Shown here: positions 1 through 13,636 of the stretch, piece by piece | How the letters are laid out: every line of letters starts with the position of its first letter | How positions within the stretch are numbered: position 1 is the stretch's first letter | Source: Diadema setosum | Taxonomy: Eukaryota > Echinodermata > Echinoidea > Diadematoida > Diadematidae | Assembly: GCA_033980235.1 (NCBI GenBank) | Contig: CM067059.1 | Coordinates: forward strand, 14,394,100-14,458,099 | Reading direction: 5' to 3' | DNA: 64,000 nucleotides | Notes under the pieces: model-generated | Seen by the model: only the letters and a program-made list of their open reading frames with translations | What the model was told of the DNA's origin: nothing | Database searches by the model: none | Translations under genes and position numbers: made by a program

Positions 1-1963
1 AAAATCACACATAATGTAGCAGTATCCACCCCAAAGAAATACCTTTTTTTTTACACAAGCTAAACAATGAATGGATTTATCCAGCATTTTCCCGACAGAA
101 TGGAATATACCATACACACAACGACACACAAACTTGACAAAATAACACTGAAACACTGAAGTGATACAGTTCTAAAAATAATTTATTTAGACAGGAGAAA
201 TCTCTTCACTACAAAACATGTAAATACTACACAGGAAATGATACATTGTTTAAAAAAAAAAAATGTTTTTTTCTGTGCCCTCACATTTTGAAGTTTCTGT
301 GTAATACATGTATATGATTACCTGCACTCATGAATGAAAACAGGACAGTTCTTGGATACATGCCCTTTTCCTCCTTTACAGGAAAAGCTTTGTACATCAG
401 AATATTTGCCGTTTAAGTGAGAAAGAGCCGAAATTTGCACTCAGCAGGGACATCAGTTGCAAATCAGCATTGTGTACAATTGTAAAAATCAGAGTGTAAA
501 GGCATACCAGAAAACATTTCACAAATTGCTTGCTTCAACAGAACAAGCAATTCCATTTCTTTTTTATGGAGTAATGCCATCAAATTTCTTTCAGCTTACA
601 ATCTGGCACTTACATGGAATAGTTCTGGAAGTATATTGCCTCATTTATGGGAATGTGCTTCAAAAAGCATGTTTGCTTGAGGGTTTGTTGCTTTTAAAGA
701 AAAATTCTGAAGAATTTTCAGGAAGGGGAGATGCAAGGAAGGATATATTTCCCCAAAAATACGGCAAAATTTCACCCAGGGTTCCTGAACAAAATAGGCT
801 GATTTTATCCAATATAAATATCTCACCCTGTTAACATGCCTTATACTATTAAAAACTGTCACCCTCTTTCATACTGTGACAATCCCATGTACATGAAAAG
901 TTTTCCAAGCAATGTTTTCATATATGGTAATCATCACTGCTGCTGCAAATATTTGCAAAGGAAGATAAAAAAAAATAAAGATTCTACAAAATTATTTAAA
1001 AACTCAAGGATGTGATTACTGAAGAATTAGCAAGAAACATATAAAGTAAATAACAAAAGGTAATTCATAGCAAACATAGGGGCAGTGCAAGTCTTGATAT
1101 GAAATATTTCAATTACAATGTCAAATTAGTCACTTGACAAGGCAGCCTTATTCAAGTTTATATCCCACACCGCAAAACCAAATTGATTCCAGGCCAGCTT
1201 GCAATGGGCAGGGCTGTGTGCCAAGGGCAAACAGCACAAAGCTACTCGCCTGTTCAATTTATCCCTTAGTCTTCTGAATTAGTCTTCTTCAAGCCGCACC
1301 ACAGTGTAAGATCTACATCTTGGACAAAGGGCCTTGTCACGAGGCTAATGCAAACCTGATATCCACACAGAAACCAAAGGAATACAGAGGGCTTGCAAAC
1401 AAGAGCCACCACCCTTATAAAAAGGTAGCAGTGCTCCGCTGGCAAAGACAGTCTGTGTATTAAAGCAGTCTCCTCTAACATTGAATTAACAAACGCAATC
1501 AATCATTTTCATAAACAAATGAAGGCTACAATATGATGATTCATTACACTGAGTCATCTGAATATTTGAATCATCTTCGCAAAGTGACATTCAGAGAGAG
1601 AGAGAGAGAGAGAAAAAAGTACAATTTTTCATCATGTCGCATTAACAAAAAAGTAAGAAACTGAAAGAAATGGCCTCATACATTCATGCGGCCTAGGTGC
1701 CACAACACTTGCGGGACTATTTGCTACAATTTGTATCTCCTAAGCAGCATGGTTACGTTGAGTCAAGAACATGTGGCATTCCTTTGATCACAAGTCTTCT
1801 GATTTTACAGACTGCTTGCATGCGATTATTAGAAAGAGGTCCTTGCAGAAAGCAATGCATGTGTGCTAAGCGCAATCTGCAGAGTGTGACTGTGGTCGTG
1901 ACGAATATCATGTGACCACGCATTGAGAGGCTTTTGACTTTCTTGCCGACGGTCCTTCATGTA

Positions 1964-2144
1964 CAGTCAAACCTGTCTATAGCAACCACCGTCTATAGCA
2001 GCCATCTGCCATATGTGGCCACTAAACACAATTCCCCCCAAGAGAAAAGCCATGTTAATGACCCTGTCTATAGTGGTCACCTGTCTACAATCGCCACTTT
2101 TTTTCCATCTTCCTTGGGGTGACCACTGTAGACAGGTTTGACTG
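1964..2144. mobile_element. pogo/Tigger-like MITE (CAGTCAAACCTGTCTA ends)
   Basis: 181 bp with inverted ends: left CAGTCAAACCTGTCTATAG, right ending GTAGACAGGTTTGACTG. A TA precedes the left end; the right flank is CA, a likely mutated TA duplication. No ORF. End sequence and TA target fit non-autonomous pogo/Tigger-type Tc1/mariner elements. Confidence 0.65.
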
Positions 2145-2199
2145 CATTTCTCCTCTTCCTCCTCATCCTTTTCCCCTTCTCCTGTTTCTTTTCATTCTT

Positions 2200-2285
2200 T
2201 TTCTCCTATTTTCATTATCATTATCTTTTCAATATGATCATCATCAGCATTATTATCATCAATATCATAATTATTACATTGTAGT
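2200..2285. repeat. ATC/ATT-rich simple repeat
   Basis: Imperfect TCATTA/ATCATC triplet and hexamer repeats. A similar stretch lies at 6180-6300. Confidence 0.6.
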
Positions 2286-4073
2286 TGTAGAAATAGTGGC
2301 TGAAGTATTTTACACACATGGCCCCTACCATATGGCATGAGAAGGATTAAGGCGTGATACTTCAACTACCTTTCGTCTGGTACTGCCATGGTGGGAAATT
2401 CACTGAAATTAACATCAACTCTGTGTGCACATGCACAGGTTGGCGAGAAAAGTAAATTTTCTGCCTTGAGTCAACATCGCTGCACGATCATTGTGTTGAC
2501 AGAAGAGCTGAGAAGCCTGCTGCTTACTGGGGCTGAATTCCCGGAAAGTCGCTATTTGACTTAAAGTCATTTTGGCTAGTTATCACTGTTAGATAATAAA
2601 TGCTAGATAAGGTATTGCAGAAATGGGGGCATTGTCTAACTTTCACAATAAAGATGATATCAATTGATTGAAAAAGATAATGATGATGGACTACTTCAAC
2701 CTCTCAATGTGTGATAATGCATTCTCTGTGACCATAGACTGTGACACATTAACTTGACCAGTGTGTGAGTGCTCTATGTGTGAGCATCTACATAACCCAA
2801 TGCACTCTTGAATTAGATCTGCTTCAAGGCTGCTCCTTGTATAAGGGGGTATGTAAGAAAACACAATTTCATCCTATGCTCCGTATGCTAGATAAATATT
2901 TCTAATGCACACAAAACTAACAAAAACACTTGTTGTGGCACTAAGCAACAGCGACTTACGGTCTCCGTTTCGGGACCTGACAAATTCTTCTAAATGACCA
3001 TAACACTATGACATTTCTTTTTTTACTGGCGCGTTTCAATCTCTCCTAGTGAATATTTACATCAACACACAATCTCTGTCTTGGCATGTGTGATTTCTGT
3101 ACATGATATCAAAGTCCATGTATACAGGCGCTGTATTCAACTGTTAGAAAGCGAGATATGGTCTATACACAAAGTGCCACTTAAAATATCCCCTACGAAA
3201 CATTGCTTTCATTTCTTTACTGTCGTCGTCAGATATTACAAGAATTGCACGTTTATCTGTTTGATGAATGATACTTAATACAAATAGCATACCATTCATA
3301 ACCCTGATAAAATGAAGACATATACATAGACAAAGATAGATATATAGACAAAGGGAGAGATAGAGAAAATGAAAGTAATGCTCACACGCAATTGGCAGCT
3401 GACAAGCAGATGGTCATTAATCCAATGTCAACAGAGTTAATGCCTTTCTGCTACTCAGCTGACAGACCTAGACTTCAATACACACATTAATAAGGCAAGA
3501 CTACAGAACAAGTGCATTATACACAGCAAAGCAACAAACATGGCTCATTTCACATGCAAAAAAAAAAAAAAATGAATCAAATATTAATGATGATTCTTTC
3601 TACAAGTCTCTACATAATGCAAAAACATGGCTTAAATCTGAACATTAAACACTGCTTTAAGTGGGAGAGGGGAATGTCTCACAGTAACTCCTCCTTTAAT
3701 CGAGTCAGGGAATTTAAGATATGAATAACAGCTTTCACTGGTAAACTTCCCACATGAAGGGGTTAGGTGGATGGTGTAGGGGTGAGAAAAGAGATAAAGG
3801 GGAGAAAGAACAGAGAATGAGAGATGGGGGGGGGGGGGGGCAAGGGCTGATCAAATATGTAGATTTATCCTGGTACAAACAGGTTTGGCTTGGTGACACT
3901 TAATTGTATTTGACTTGGAATATCAATTACCCTCGGAAAGTGTGTCAACACGGCAAAGCGCAAACGAAGGGGCTCGGAGAAAAGCTAATGTACACAGGGA
4001 GATATAAATATATCATCTGCTTTGAGATCCAAACCTTTGGAGATGTCTCTCTGTGTGATGGTGTCTTTGTGCA

Positions 4074-4078
<5 letters not shown>

Positions 4079-4117
<39 letters not shown>
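4079..4117. repeat. (GT)n microsatellite
   Basis: About 19 uninterrupted GT units. Confidence 0.95.
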
Positions 4118-4118
<1 letters not shown>

Positions 4119-7100
4119 ACGTGCACACATGTGAACATGCTCACACATACTGATGTCGTCACTGGCGAAGTGCACTAACACCAGTAGCATCAATCTTTCA
4201 TATCAGCCTCTAGGTAAACACTTCTTCGGTGATATTTTTACATGTTTTCGTTATCAAGGAGCACAATGGTGTAACATTAAGAAGGTACATGAAGTGCACT
4301 TCTACCTTTACAGGCTTGACATGGCAGAATCCATCTGTAAAGTGAAAAATTATATGAGCTGTGGCACTTGTCCGCAATGTAAACCATCCCTACCTCGGCT
4401 CATTCTTTTTTTCTTTAATATTTCACACTGCAAATACCTTGCACACACTTCAGAAATATTGACATAAGCAATCTTGTCTGAAGAGGTACTAATTTACATT
4501 TCTTGTATTGGATAGTTCATACACAGGCAATGAAGAATGGTTACTTCTTCACCATACAAAATATAGGTAGTAACAAAGTTGCCATGTTGTGGGAAATGCC
4601 CTCAAATAATGATTTTTGCCGACAGTCCTGACAACAGTTTACAAACTCTGTATCAGAAAGTCCAGAGGACAATGCCGGCTGAGCTTCATTCAGTTTTATC
4701 CGAAGGCACAGAATATGTCAGTTACGCACTACAAGAGCACTTACTCCCATTTACTTTACTCGGTGATAATGCCCTTTTGGCTCTCAGCTGAAAATTGTAT
4801 GTAAATGCTCCCTTCTTACACCACAAGCTGCTGGGGAACGATGTATTGAGTGTGATGACTGTCAAAAACATACCTGTAATTTTAGTATGCTGTCAAATCC
4901 ATGACATCACATCAATGTAACTAAATATAAGAGAAGGGTTCATGAATGGGAGAATTTGTAAATGGAAAAAAAATATTATTGCTTTTACATTCTCTGTTTG
5001 TCAAGTTGCGAGTGAAAAATGTTGCCATTCTTTCCTATAATACCCAGACTAATAATATTTGGATATTCCCACATCCCATCCACAGTCCCACACCCTTACA
5101 TTTATGATGGGGCCTTCATGGACAATGAGTGCATAAATACACCCAAACACTCAGAAAAGTCCAGACAGCTGCCCATTATGTGTTTCACAAATAGACACTG
5201 GTGTTATGTTGATGCTCCAAGCTATAATTGGACAACTGCTCCACCTATTCTGGCTGTTTTTAATTAAAAAGAAACATTAAAGAATTTGCATATCTTTGAT
5301 TGAGCCATGCACTCAATCACAATACTTGCTATTTTGTCAAGTAAAGTTAACTCCAGCATATAGGAGTCTTTGACAATTGCAATATCTGGATTTTTGCAAC
5401 ATTCATCAAATGTAGGTCATATTCAGTAGTCCCCAAGAAATGCCATCATTGAAGGATAAAAGAAAACCTCCAAAGTCCTATGATCTACTTCTTGGAATAT
5501 TCTTGTTATCACTGACACAATCAAATCAGTAGAACAAAGTGCACTTAAACTACGAAGGAGAGCTCAGAGCAAATCAAGCTGTGTGTAATCTTATCCATCT
5601 TGACAAAGTGCACATTTCAAATGGTCCAAAGGTGCATTTCAATAAGTGCTGTAGGCAGCAGAGGTGATGATGAAGTCTGGCAAACTAGGATTGATTGGCA
5701 ATGAATGAAACATGCTACAGCCTTGTAAATACATTCCTTATTTCAGTTGAATATGATGACTTTGTCTTTTTAAATTGATAGATTAGCGACTTTGGTGAAA
5801 ACACAACCATGTCATGAATCCTTTAAGGCAAAAAATAATATACTGCGGTACATGTGATATATAAGAGGGGTCCAAATGAACTCCCCAAATAACTATCCCA
5901 ATCATATGGAAGTCTCAATGAATTTCAAGAACACAAAAACAACACAGATGCTTTCCTAAACACAAAATAAAAGAATCTTTGAGGAGAGCAAAGTACAAAC
6001 AAATAGACAACAAAACAAAACTGACTCTAGATCCCTTGGTAGTGCAGCTGCATTGTGTTTAAGCTTGTCCCGCAAAAATTCACACATCTGGGACTAGCCA
6101 TGGGCCATGATGCGCAAGCATGCAGCCTTGAATAGCTAGAGCACATGGAAAAGAAAGCAATCAGATTGATATGGATAGCAATCACACAGTAATCATAATG
6201 ATAGTTATCATCATCACCATTAACATTGTAACTGTTGTCATCATTATTTACCACCATCGTCTCCCAGTATTTTATTATCATCATCACTATCACTGTCGTT
6301 AACTCAGTAAAGATGATCAAGGCGTTCTTCACCTCGAGTTCTTCCTATCGTGTCAAGTGTTTCAAGTACTCTTGTAGGTTGTGAGTCCATATGTTGCCAA
6401 TGCCAGGAATAAACAGTAAACGATAGCAGTGCTGGACAAAAAGGGGAAGCGTGCATTGGACTGGTCAAGGTGTTTGACCACTCACTAATGACGTCCCACT
6501 TCTACACCTAAGCCTGGTCCAGGTACTGCCCTTAAGTGCAATGTCATCTACATGCCTTGGGAAAACACTGATTTTGAGGTACTAGTTTTCATCAATTTGT
6601 CCGCCCTCTGTATATACCTAATATCTTCACCCCTAAGCTTAATTATCTCTTGATTTCATTTAACATGGATTTTGTTACCATCCACTATGCTGCCATCAGG
6701 ATTTTTCCCATCAGGATTTTTGTCAACAAACCTGTCCACGTTTGGTGTCCTACCATCACATGCACTCATCAGCATAAAAATTTGGAACAAGCTTAATCTA
6801 AAGTCATGTTAGGTCTATTCCCCCCCTCCCCTTTTTTTTTTTTTGCTTTCCTTCATTTCTTTTTTGTTGTTTATTTGTTTTTTGTTTTTTCGTTTTTTGA
6901 ACATCTCATCTAAACATGTTATGCCTTGGTCATTGCAAATTTCTGCCATGAATGAAAGACAAATGGGCATTACATCACAAAAGGAATTGCATATTTCCAG
7001 TCTAACGACTTACATAAAATACACAGGTATTCTACAATTTTCCAAAGGTACTACATCATAGACTGTTTCCCAGACTATGGACACAATGTGAGTCTTGGCA

Positions 7101-7872
7101 GCAAAGAAGAGCTTTTTCACTCCCGTAACTATGCAATGAACATGTGTCTATTCTTTACAGTCTCAAGCAGCGCTATCTGCAAATGTTGCAAATTTTATCA
7201 GCATTCTGATTTCTACTATCTGATAATGTCTTTCACTCTATAAAATAGATTTCCAGACACTGAACACAATGCATCACACAACGTCAAAGATTGTCCTCGA
7301 AGACTTGAGAATACCCTATGTATTCAAGGCACTGTTTTCTCATTTCCATTGTGAAAATAGAGAATGATCAATGCCCACTGATTACTCTACGAAGACAAAA
7401 GAGAAAATTAGTCTCACACATTTTTTTTTTCTTTCCTAGGCAACACTTTTCACAAAAACAAAACAGTATGTAAGAAAGAAAGAGAAAGACTGGAGGGGGA
7501 AAAGTGGGAATGCAGTCCGATTCATTTTATGCTGTTTGTCTTCTTGTGGAATACGAGAACACAGAATAATTGACACAAAAGCAGCAGGCCTTTGCACTGG
7601 TTGGGAAAACATTTGACCAACCCCTCCCTTCAGGCCTCCAGGTCACTTTTTAGCCCCCTTTGATACCTCATCTGGCCTTTGAGAGGACTTGGCAACCTGC
7701 TTCATGCAAACACCAATGAACGGAGCCAGGAGAATTCCTTCACTGTAGTGTAGAACCTGCTCCTACTGACTACAGTGCAGAATTCTCTACGGTAGCCTTC
7801 ATTACATCACAGAGGTCCACTTTTTCACAGGCGTCAATCTGATCACTGTGTACGTGAGTGCAGACATCTCAC

Positions 7873-7952
7873 TTAACTCGTTCCGTACGGGAATCTGGTA
7901 GCCTTCGTATTAAGTCAATGGGCATTTCAGAATTCGGTATGGAACGGGTTAA
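7873..7952. mobile_element. short TTAA-bounded MITE
   Basis: 80 bp starting TTAACTCGTTCCGTACGG and ending GGTATGGAACGGGTTAA, so the ends are 16-bp inverted repeats closing on TTAA. This resembles a piggyBac-type target duplication. Two related segments are at 11320 and 13452. Confidence 0.55.
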
Positions 7953-8332
7953 AACTCTGTGTCATTTGAGTGCTGGTAAGCACAGAAAACTTCATAGCCC
8001 TGTTAACACTGTCTAAAGTGCTGGCACGTAAGGGGGTCAAGCAAATCCTTGACATGCACGCAAATCCTGCGGCCATCTCAAAACGACTTCAGTGCTGCCA
8101 CAATCAGCATCCACAGGTGTCTGGTATCACAAAGTCATCACACAGCAGAAGTACAGTGTATCTGCCTCATCCCCTTCCCATCTCTGTGGCACTGTTTGGT
8201 GACAGAGGTAGGATCACCAGCAATATGGCGGCAGAAAAGAGTCCGGATAGAGCGAAGAGTCATCGTCATGACATTTAGTGGTGATGATGGAGTTGTGTTT
8301 GATCCTCGCCCCCCTGTGATGCTTGACCTTGC

Positions 8333-8419
8333 CTAGTTTCCTCCCCTTTCCTCTAATTGACTCAATCTCCTCTCGAGTAGGGTCAGGCGAGCTTGCTGGT
8401 CACCAACAATGTTCTTCAA
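8333..8419 (-). CDS. NEK9: NEK9 terminal coding exon 22
   Basis: 87 bp, residues 937-964 and a TAG stop at 8333-8335. Continues the coiled coil ([17 protein letters not shown]). Acceptor CTCTTTGCAG. The 3' UTR follows at lower coordinates. Confidence 0.9.
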   Translation of the reverse strand: MKNIVGDQQARLTLLERRLSQLEERGGN

Positions 8420-11400
8420 CTGCAAAGAGGAGAAAGGAGAAACAGAAGATGACAACAAAATCTAAAAAAAAAAAAAAACCTCAAGCAAGACACCATGTAG
8501 TCGTACCTGGTATGAAATATCAAAGTGACATAAGGATATTGCCAATTTACACAAACATTTTCATTGCCACTGCCAGATTATGACAGTAACTGATGGCTTA
8601 CCAGAGACCAAAATTAAATGAAAAGTATGAATGTGTTCATTTCAATCTACTATCTTTCATTCTTTACTTTCTCTCTCATCCCGGCTCTAAACCAAACACA
8701 CTGATTTCATTTATCCCTACATTTTTCACACAGTGTAAAGTAGCTTATAACCCCAATAATGCTCAATACACAAAATGATAATACCTCATCTATACATCTG
8801 AACTTTGTCTATGTTATTTACCAAAATGTGTAAATGCTACTGTGGAATTAATTGGACATATAAATAGCACTACATAAGATCTGCGCCCCATTTCATACAA
8901 AGTTGATAGGATAACAACTCTTGCTGGAATGGCAATTGTCGTGGTAAAGACAAGAAATGCAGCTTCCTGATTGGCTGTTGCTACGGGAAGTTGTCATTCC
9001 AGCAAGAGTTGCCATGCTAACATCTTTTATGAAATGGGGCCCTGTATTTTTTTGTTTGTTAATCTGTATACGTATGTTCATGACTTGATTATTATTGACT
9101 TTTTCAAGTGAATGAGGAAAAAAATGAAGGTTGAAACTCTGAAATATGTAACTCTGAAACTCTAACACTGGTAATAATTGAACTCTCAAAATGTGAAACT
9201 GTGTAAATGTAAAACTTTGAAGAGTTTGCCCTTACTTTGGTATTCTCCTGCTCCAGGAGCGTCACACGATCCTTGAGGGCCTCCACTTCCGTATCCTTGG
9301 CCAGCGCCATGTGGAAAGAGTCGCTGGACTGCGAGAGGGCGGCGAAGCTCAGCGGGGGCACAAAGTGGGGCCGCTGGAAGCCGCTGTCCGAGCACCCCGT
9401 GCCGTCTCCTCGGTCCAACAAGGCGACAGTCGGTTTGGCAACAGGCGGGGGTTGCTTGGGTGCTTCGGGCGGACCGGAGTCACTGCTCTGTGTGGAGCCC
9501 GATATTGAGGGCATGGGAATGAACTCAGCCTTCTCAAGTTCCTGAGGAAGGAATGAGAAATAGGGTGATGTTGGAAGAGATACTGTTATCTGATACTGCT
9601 TTAAGTAAAGCTTCATTTTTCACAGTAACATCGCCATATAACACGACAAAATATCTGCAAACTATTTCACTACTTATACCACTATTGCATAAAGTAAAGA
9701 TATTTGATGCATATGATGTAGGAACATTCTGGGTGCATTCCCTATTGAACTCTATTCTAGTAGCAGCTCATGAGAACACTTTTGTATGACTGTGGACAAA
9801 GGAATGCTACATCCCCCTGTTGAGAATCAGACTGAAATGCATCTTGTAACATAATCAAATATGTCTATTTTCTCACGAAATCCAATAAAGTACTATACAC
9901 AGGCAACTCTATCACACCTGAGCAAAGTCACTTGATTATTTAACATCAAATTTTCAAAGCAATATGTGTCTATAAGAACACATGCATGAAATACAAAACT
10001 GCTATCAGTAACAGTTGCTGATGCGAATCAAACAGCAGCTTGCTTACCTGAACAAAAACAAAAAAAAAATCTAAGGCCACTGTATAGTTTAATACACTTA
10101 TGAAGAGTTTGATGGCAAAACAAGGTAACTCCATTCTTGTTAATTTCAGACATTTGTGATTAAACCTGCTAAATAACAGAGGAAATAATAAGAAAATAAG
10201 GAATGTCTTTATTCATAACTTCAAGACTATTACTTGTTATGCAGTAAGTGAGGCATCATTGGTAAGATTTTATTTCGCTCCATCTGATGATGGACTTACT
10301 GTAAGATATTTAAAAATGGCTCTTACCCCATTTTGCTGTAAAAAATCTTCATACATATATATTGGAGATATGGAAAGACAAGTGATACTCACATCCACCA
10401 ACCAGGGTGGTACAGTGCTCTCCTCCACTCCATTCATGGCCTTCCGCCCCTCGCTGGCTCCCTCCCCTCGTCCCGTTGAGCCATTGTAACCATCTCTGTC
10501 CACGGACTCGCCTCCGTTGGTGTTTTCGCGCGGCTCGTGCGTGTGTATGCCCTCGTCCCGTGAAGCAAACACCCCACCTCCATCCACGGCCGCGTCTGAT
10601 TCCCTTTCGTTGTACTGCTCTGTCGACTTCTCTGATGCTTTGTCTGCCGTGTTCTTGTTGGCTGCGTCGAAACTCTCCGCAAACACACTGTCCTGGCTCA
10701 CCTGAGAACTGACTGTAGCCACGAATGAAACCCCAAAGTAAACTTTAAATGTTCTAATTTGCTCACTCATGAGGTTATACAGGTGGCAGAAGATCTAGCT
10801 CTGATATCTGAGCACTTAAAGTCACTAAGAGTTTTGAATGCTGTTTTCTGCAATTGTTAAAAAAAACAACATAATTGCACATATGTCTTTAAAGTTTACA
10901 AGAAATAAATTTTATGGTCACCTGAAAAACGACAACAAAATTTTAGGTGAGCTGATATACAAATCTGGCAAATGCTGTATTCACTTTAATGCAGAGCAGG
11001 CTGTACAGTGTTGGTATTGGATTAATCCCTCACATGCCACAGTCATTCATCAATCACCTGCTGACTTTGACAGGTTGACAATGGGAGGTATTTGCTAGGG
11101 CCGTCATATCATTGCTGTAATGTCAGGCATCTGGGCACTAGGCACACAACTCTCTGGCATACGTCAAGGGTGAAAACTATTCTGGGCACTCACCTTTGCT
11201 AGACGTGCTGTCGATGCGTGGCGAACGGAAGGTTTTGGACCGGAGAACTTTCTCTGTTGAGTGCAAAAGAAGAAGACACAGAGAATTGGAAAGAGCAGGA
11301 GAGAGAGATATATGATCAATTAACTCTTTCTGTGTAAGGGACGTTGGACAGTGTGTACAACATTATGGGATTTTCTGTGCCAATCAGCAGTCAAAGCACA

Positions 11401-13602
11401 TATGGTCATGTTCATCTAATGCAAATACATGGATAATGATTTTTTTTTTTTTTTTTTGCACAGAGCAAGCGAACTCTTTGACATCAGCTAACATAAAGTT
11501 TAGTGATGATACATATCTTGGCACATCTGATAACCACCTTCAGATTACGTGCTGCAGTGAATCTCTGAAGATAGCAAAGCACAGATGGATGATGCCAATA
11601 TTCAACAGGTTAAACTTGTACATGTGATAAGGGACATCCACATTTAAAGAGACTCATGTTTTGTCATAGAATTCAAATCAAACCCAAGTGAAATGAAATG
11701 AAATCAATATTGTTAAAATGTAATGATACAGCAGTGGCGGATCAGGGGGAAGCGCACGGGCGGGCCCCCCCCCCCTTTCATTTTCTTTTTTAAAAAAAAG
11801 AAAGAAAAAGAGAAAAATGGGGAGGGATGCATGCGCCCCTCTTTAATTTTGTAAAAGTGCCCCCTCTTTACGGAATTCCTGGATCCGCCCCTGTGATGTA
11901 CAACCAAAAATGGTAATACAGAAAAAAATTTAAATCAAATGATATGGTCACCGTTCAGCTAGCCACAGTGAGAGAGATGACCAACACTCACCTACTATGA
12001 TCACTGTGTGCCAATGTCTGCAGGACAGACCAGACACCATGTGGAGGGATCCAAAGACTGGACGCGGGGTGGCTGACTTCTTCCTCACCGTGGCGGTCAG
12101 CTCGTCGCCGTGGCCCAGTCGGCCGCTATCCACATTCCCAAAGGAGAATATTAGATTGTCTGTGGGATCACAGATAAGCAAGCATGAAGAAAATGCAGGA
12201 CACACATTGCAGAGACCAAAACCACAGCATCTTTGTTTTTTTAACAGATTTTTGAACAGGAGATTCTCCTGCCTGAAGCAAACTGAAGACTCTGATCGTG
12301 CAAACATGTGCACAACATTAGTCCCTTGCACAATGTGCTACATATGTGCTTGCCTGATTGCCAGGAGCAAGTGAAAATCAAATTGTTTTGGAACAGTGAG
12401 AAAAAATGCTTGCCTGAATTGGGCTAATAAAAAGTTTTGAAGTCACCTTTTTTTCCCCATTTTACCCCATTTGTACATTTCCCGGCTCCCCATACCCACA
12501 ACGTCCCTCTTGATCCAAAGTAAACAAAGTACCTGGCAATGATAATTGCATGATAATCTGGGCAAACAGGGCTTGCCTTGAACAGACTACTGTAAAGGTG
12601 GAAAAGTGAGGACATTTTTGCACATTTTGCTTGTCATGAATCTAGTGCAAAAATAATCGAGTGCAATTTTTCGCTTGTTATATGTAATAGTATTTCATAT
12701 CTTTGATTCCATAAAATCAAAACATACCCTACAAACCCTACATAAATATGACATCATTATCACAGTGTACCCTTCATCTACCAACACTCACCTGTAGTGG
12801 CCACAATGGTGAAGCCATCCCCACAGCTCACGGTCAGGATGTGTTTGCCATGCAGTTCACCTTTGACCTCACAGACCCCGGAGCGACCTTTGCAGTCTCC
12901 CACACCCAGCTGGCCGTACTGGTTGGAGCCAAATGTGATCAGACGTCCAAAGCCTGAATGGGCAACACAAACAAAGCCATGCCTAAGGGACCTTCTCAAC
13001 ATAACCTAATTATTTTCTGTTTCTGACACAAGAAAATGGGACAGTGGACACGACCTTGGCAATATCTCTACACTTATGTTAGCCTTTCTACTTGTCCATC
13101 TAACTTAACTTTGCAAATTTCAATTTACTCGTAGTTCACATCTGGAAACTATTTAGCTACCTGAAATCATAATACTTTGAGAGTTGATCAGTTACAGTAA
13201 ATGCTTTATTAAATAAAAAAAAAGAAAGAACATTACTGTGACACAGAAGAATATTATAATTATCAAGCAACCATCACAGGTCTAGCCACTACAACTTGGA
13301 TCAACTTTTGGAAGGAAAGTCTTGTACATGCTTTGCTTAATGGCATGGGAAAAAAGGCTAACAATTCAAGCCACGCTTTCACTTCATATGAAGTAACATC
13401 AAAAGACATGTCATGTGAACTAACCCTACACCAACACGTGTAATATCTCCTTTAACACTGTCCACGCAAGGGACATTGGACAGTATGCATAATGCTATGA
13501 GGTTTTCTGAGCCAACAAGAACTCAAAGCACACGAAGGGTTAAAGGAAGCTTGCTGCACTCATCTGATTTTAAAAAGAACACTAGGTGTGTAGTCCATTG
13601 TA

Positions 13603-13636
<34 letters not shown>

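Larger units (their letters stand above)
1..8332. other. NEK9 downstream region / 3' UTR, no further gene seen
   Basis: No open frame here shows splice-supported or recognisable protein similarity on either strand. The NEK9 3' UTR must begin at 8332 and run leftwards. Minus-strand AATAAA candidates are near 6873, 6274 and 185, with nothing to choose between them. The rest is AT-rich DNA with simple repeats and small inverted-repeat elements listed separately. Confidence 0.5.

Noticed and set aside
9237..10712. Several 60- to 100-codon plus-strand ORFs
   Set aside because: Shadows of the GC-richer NEK9 exons 20 and 21 on the opposite strand.
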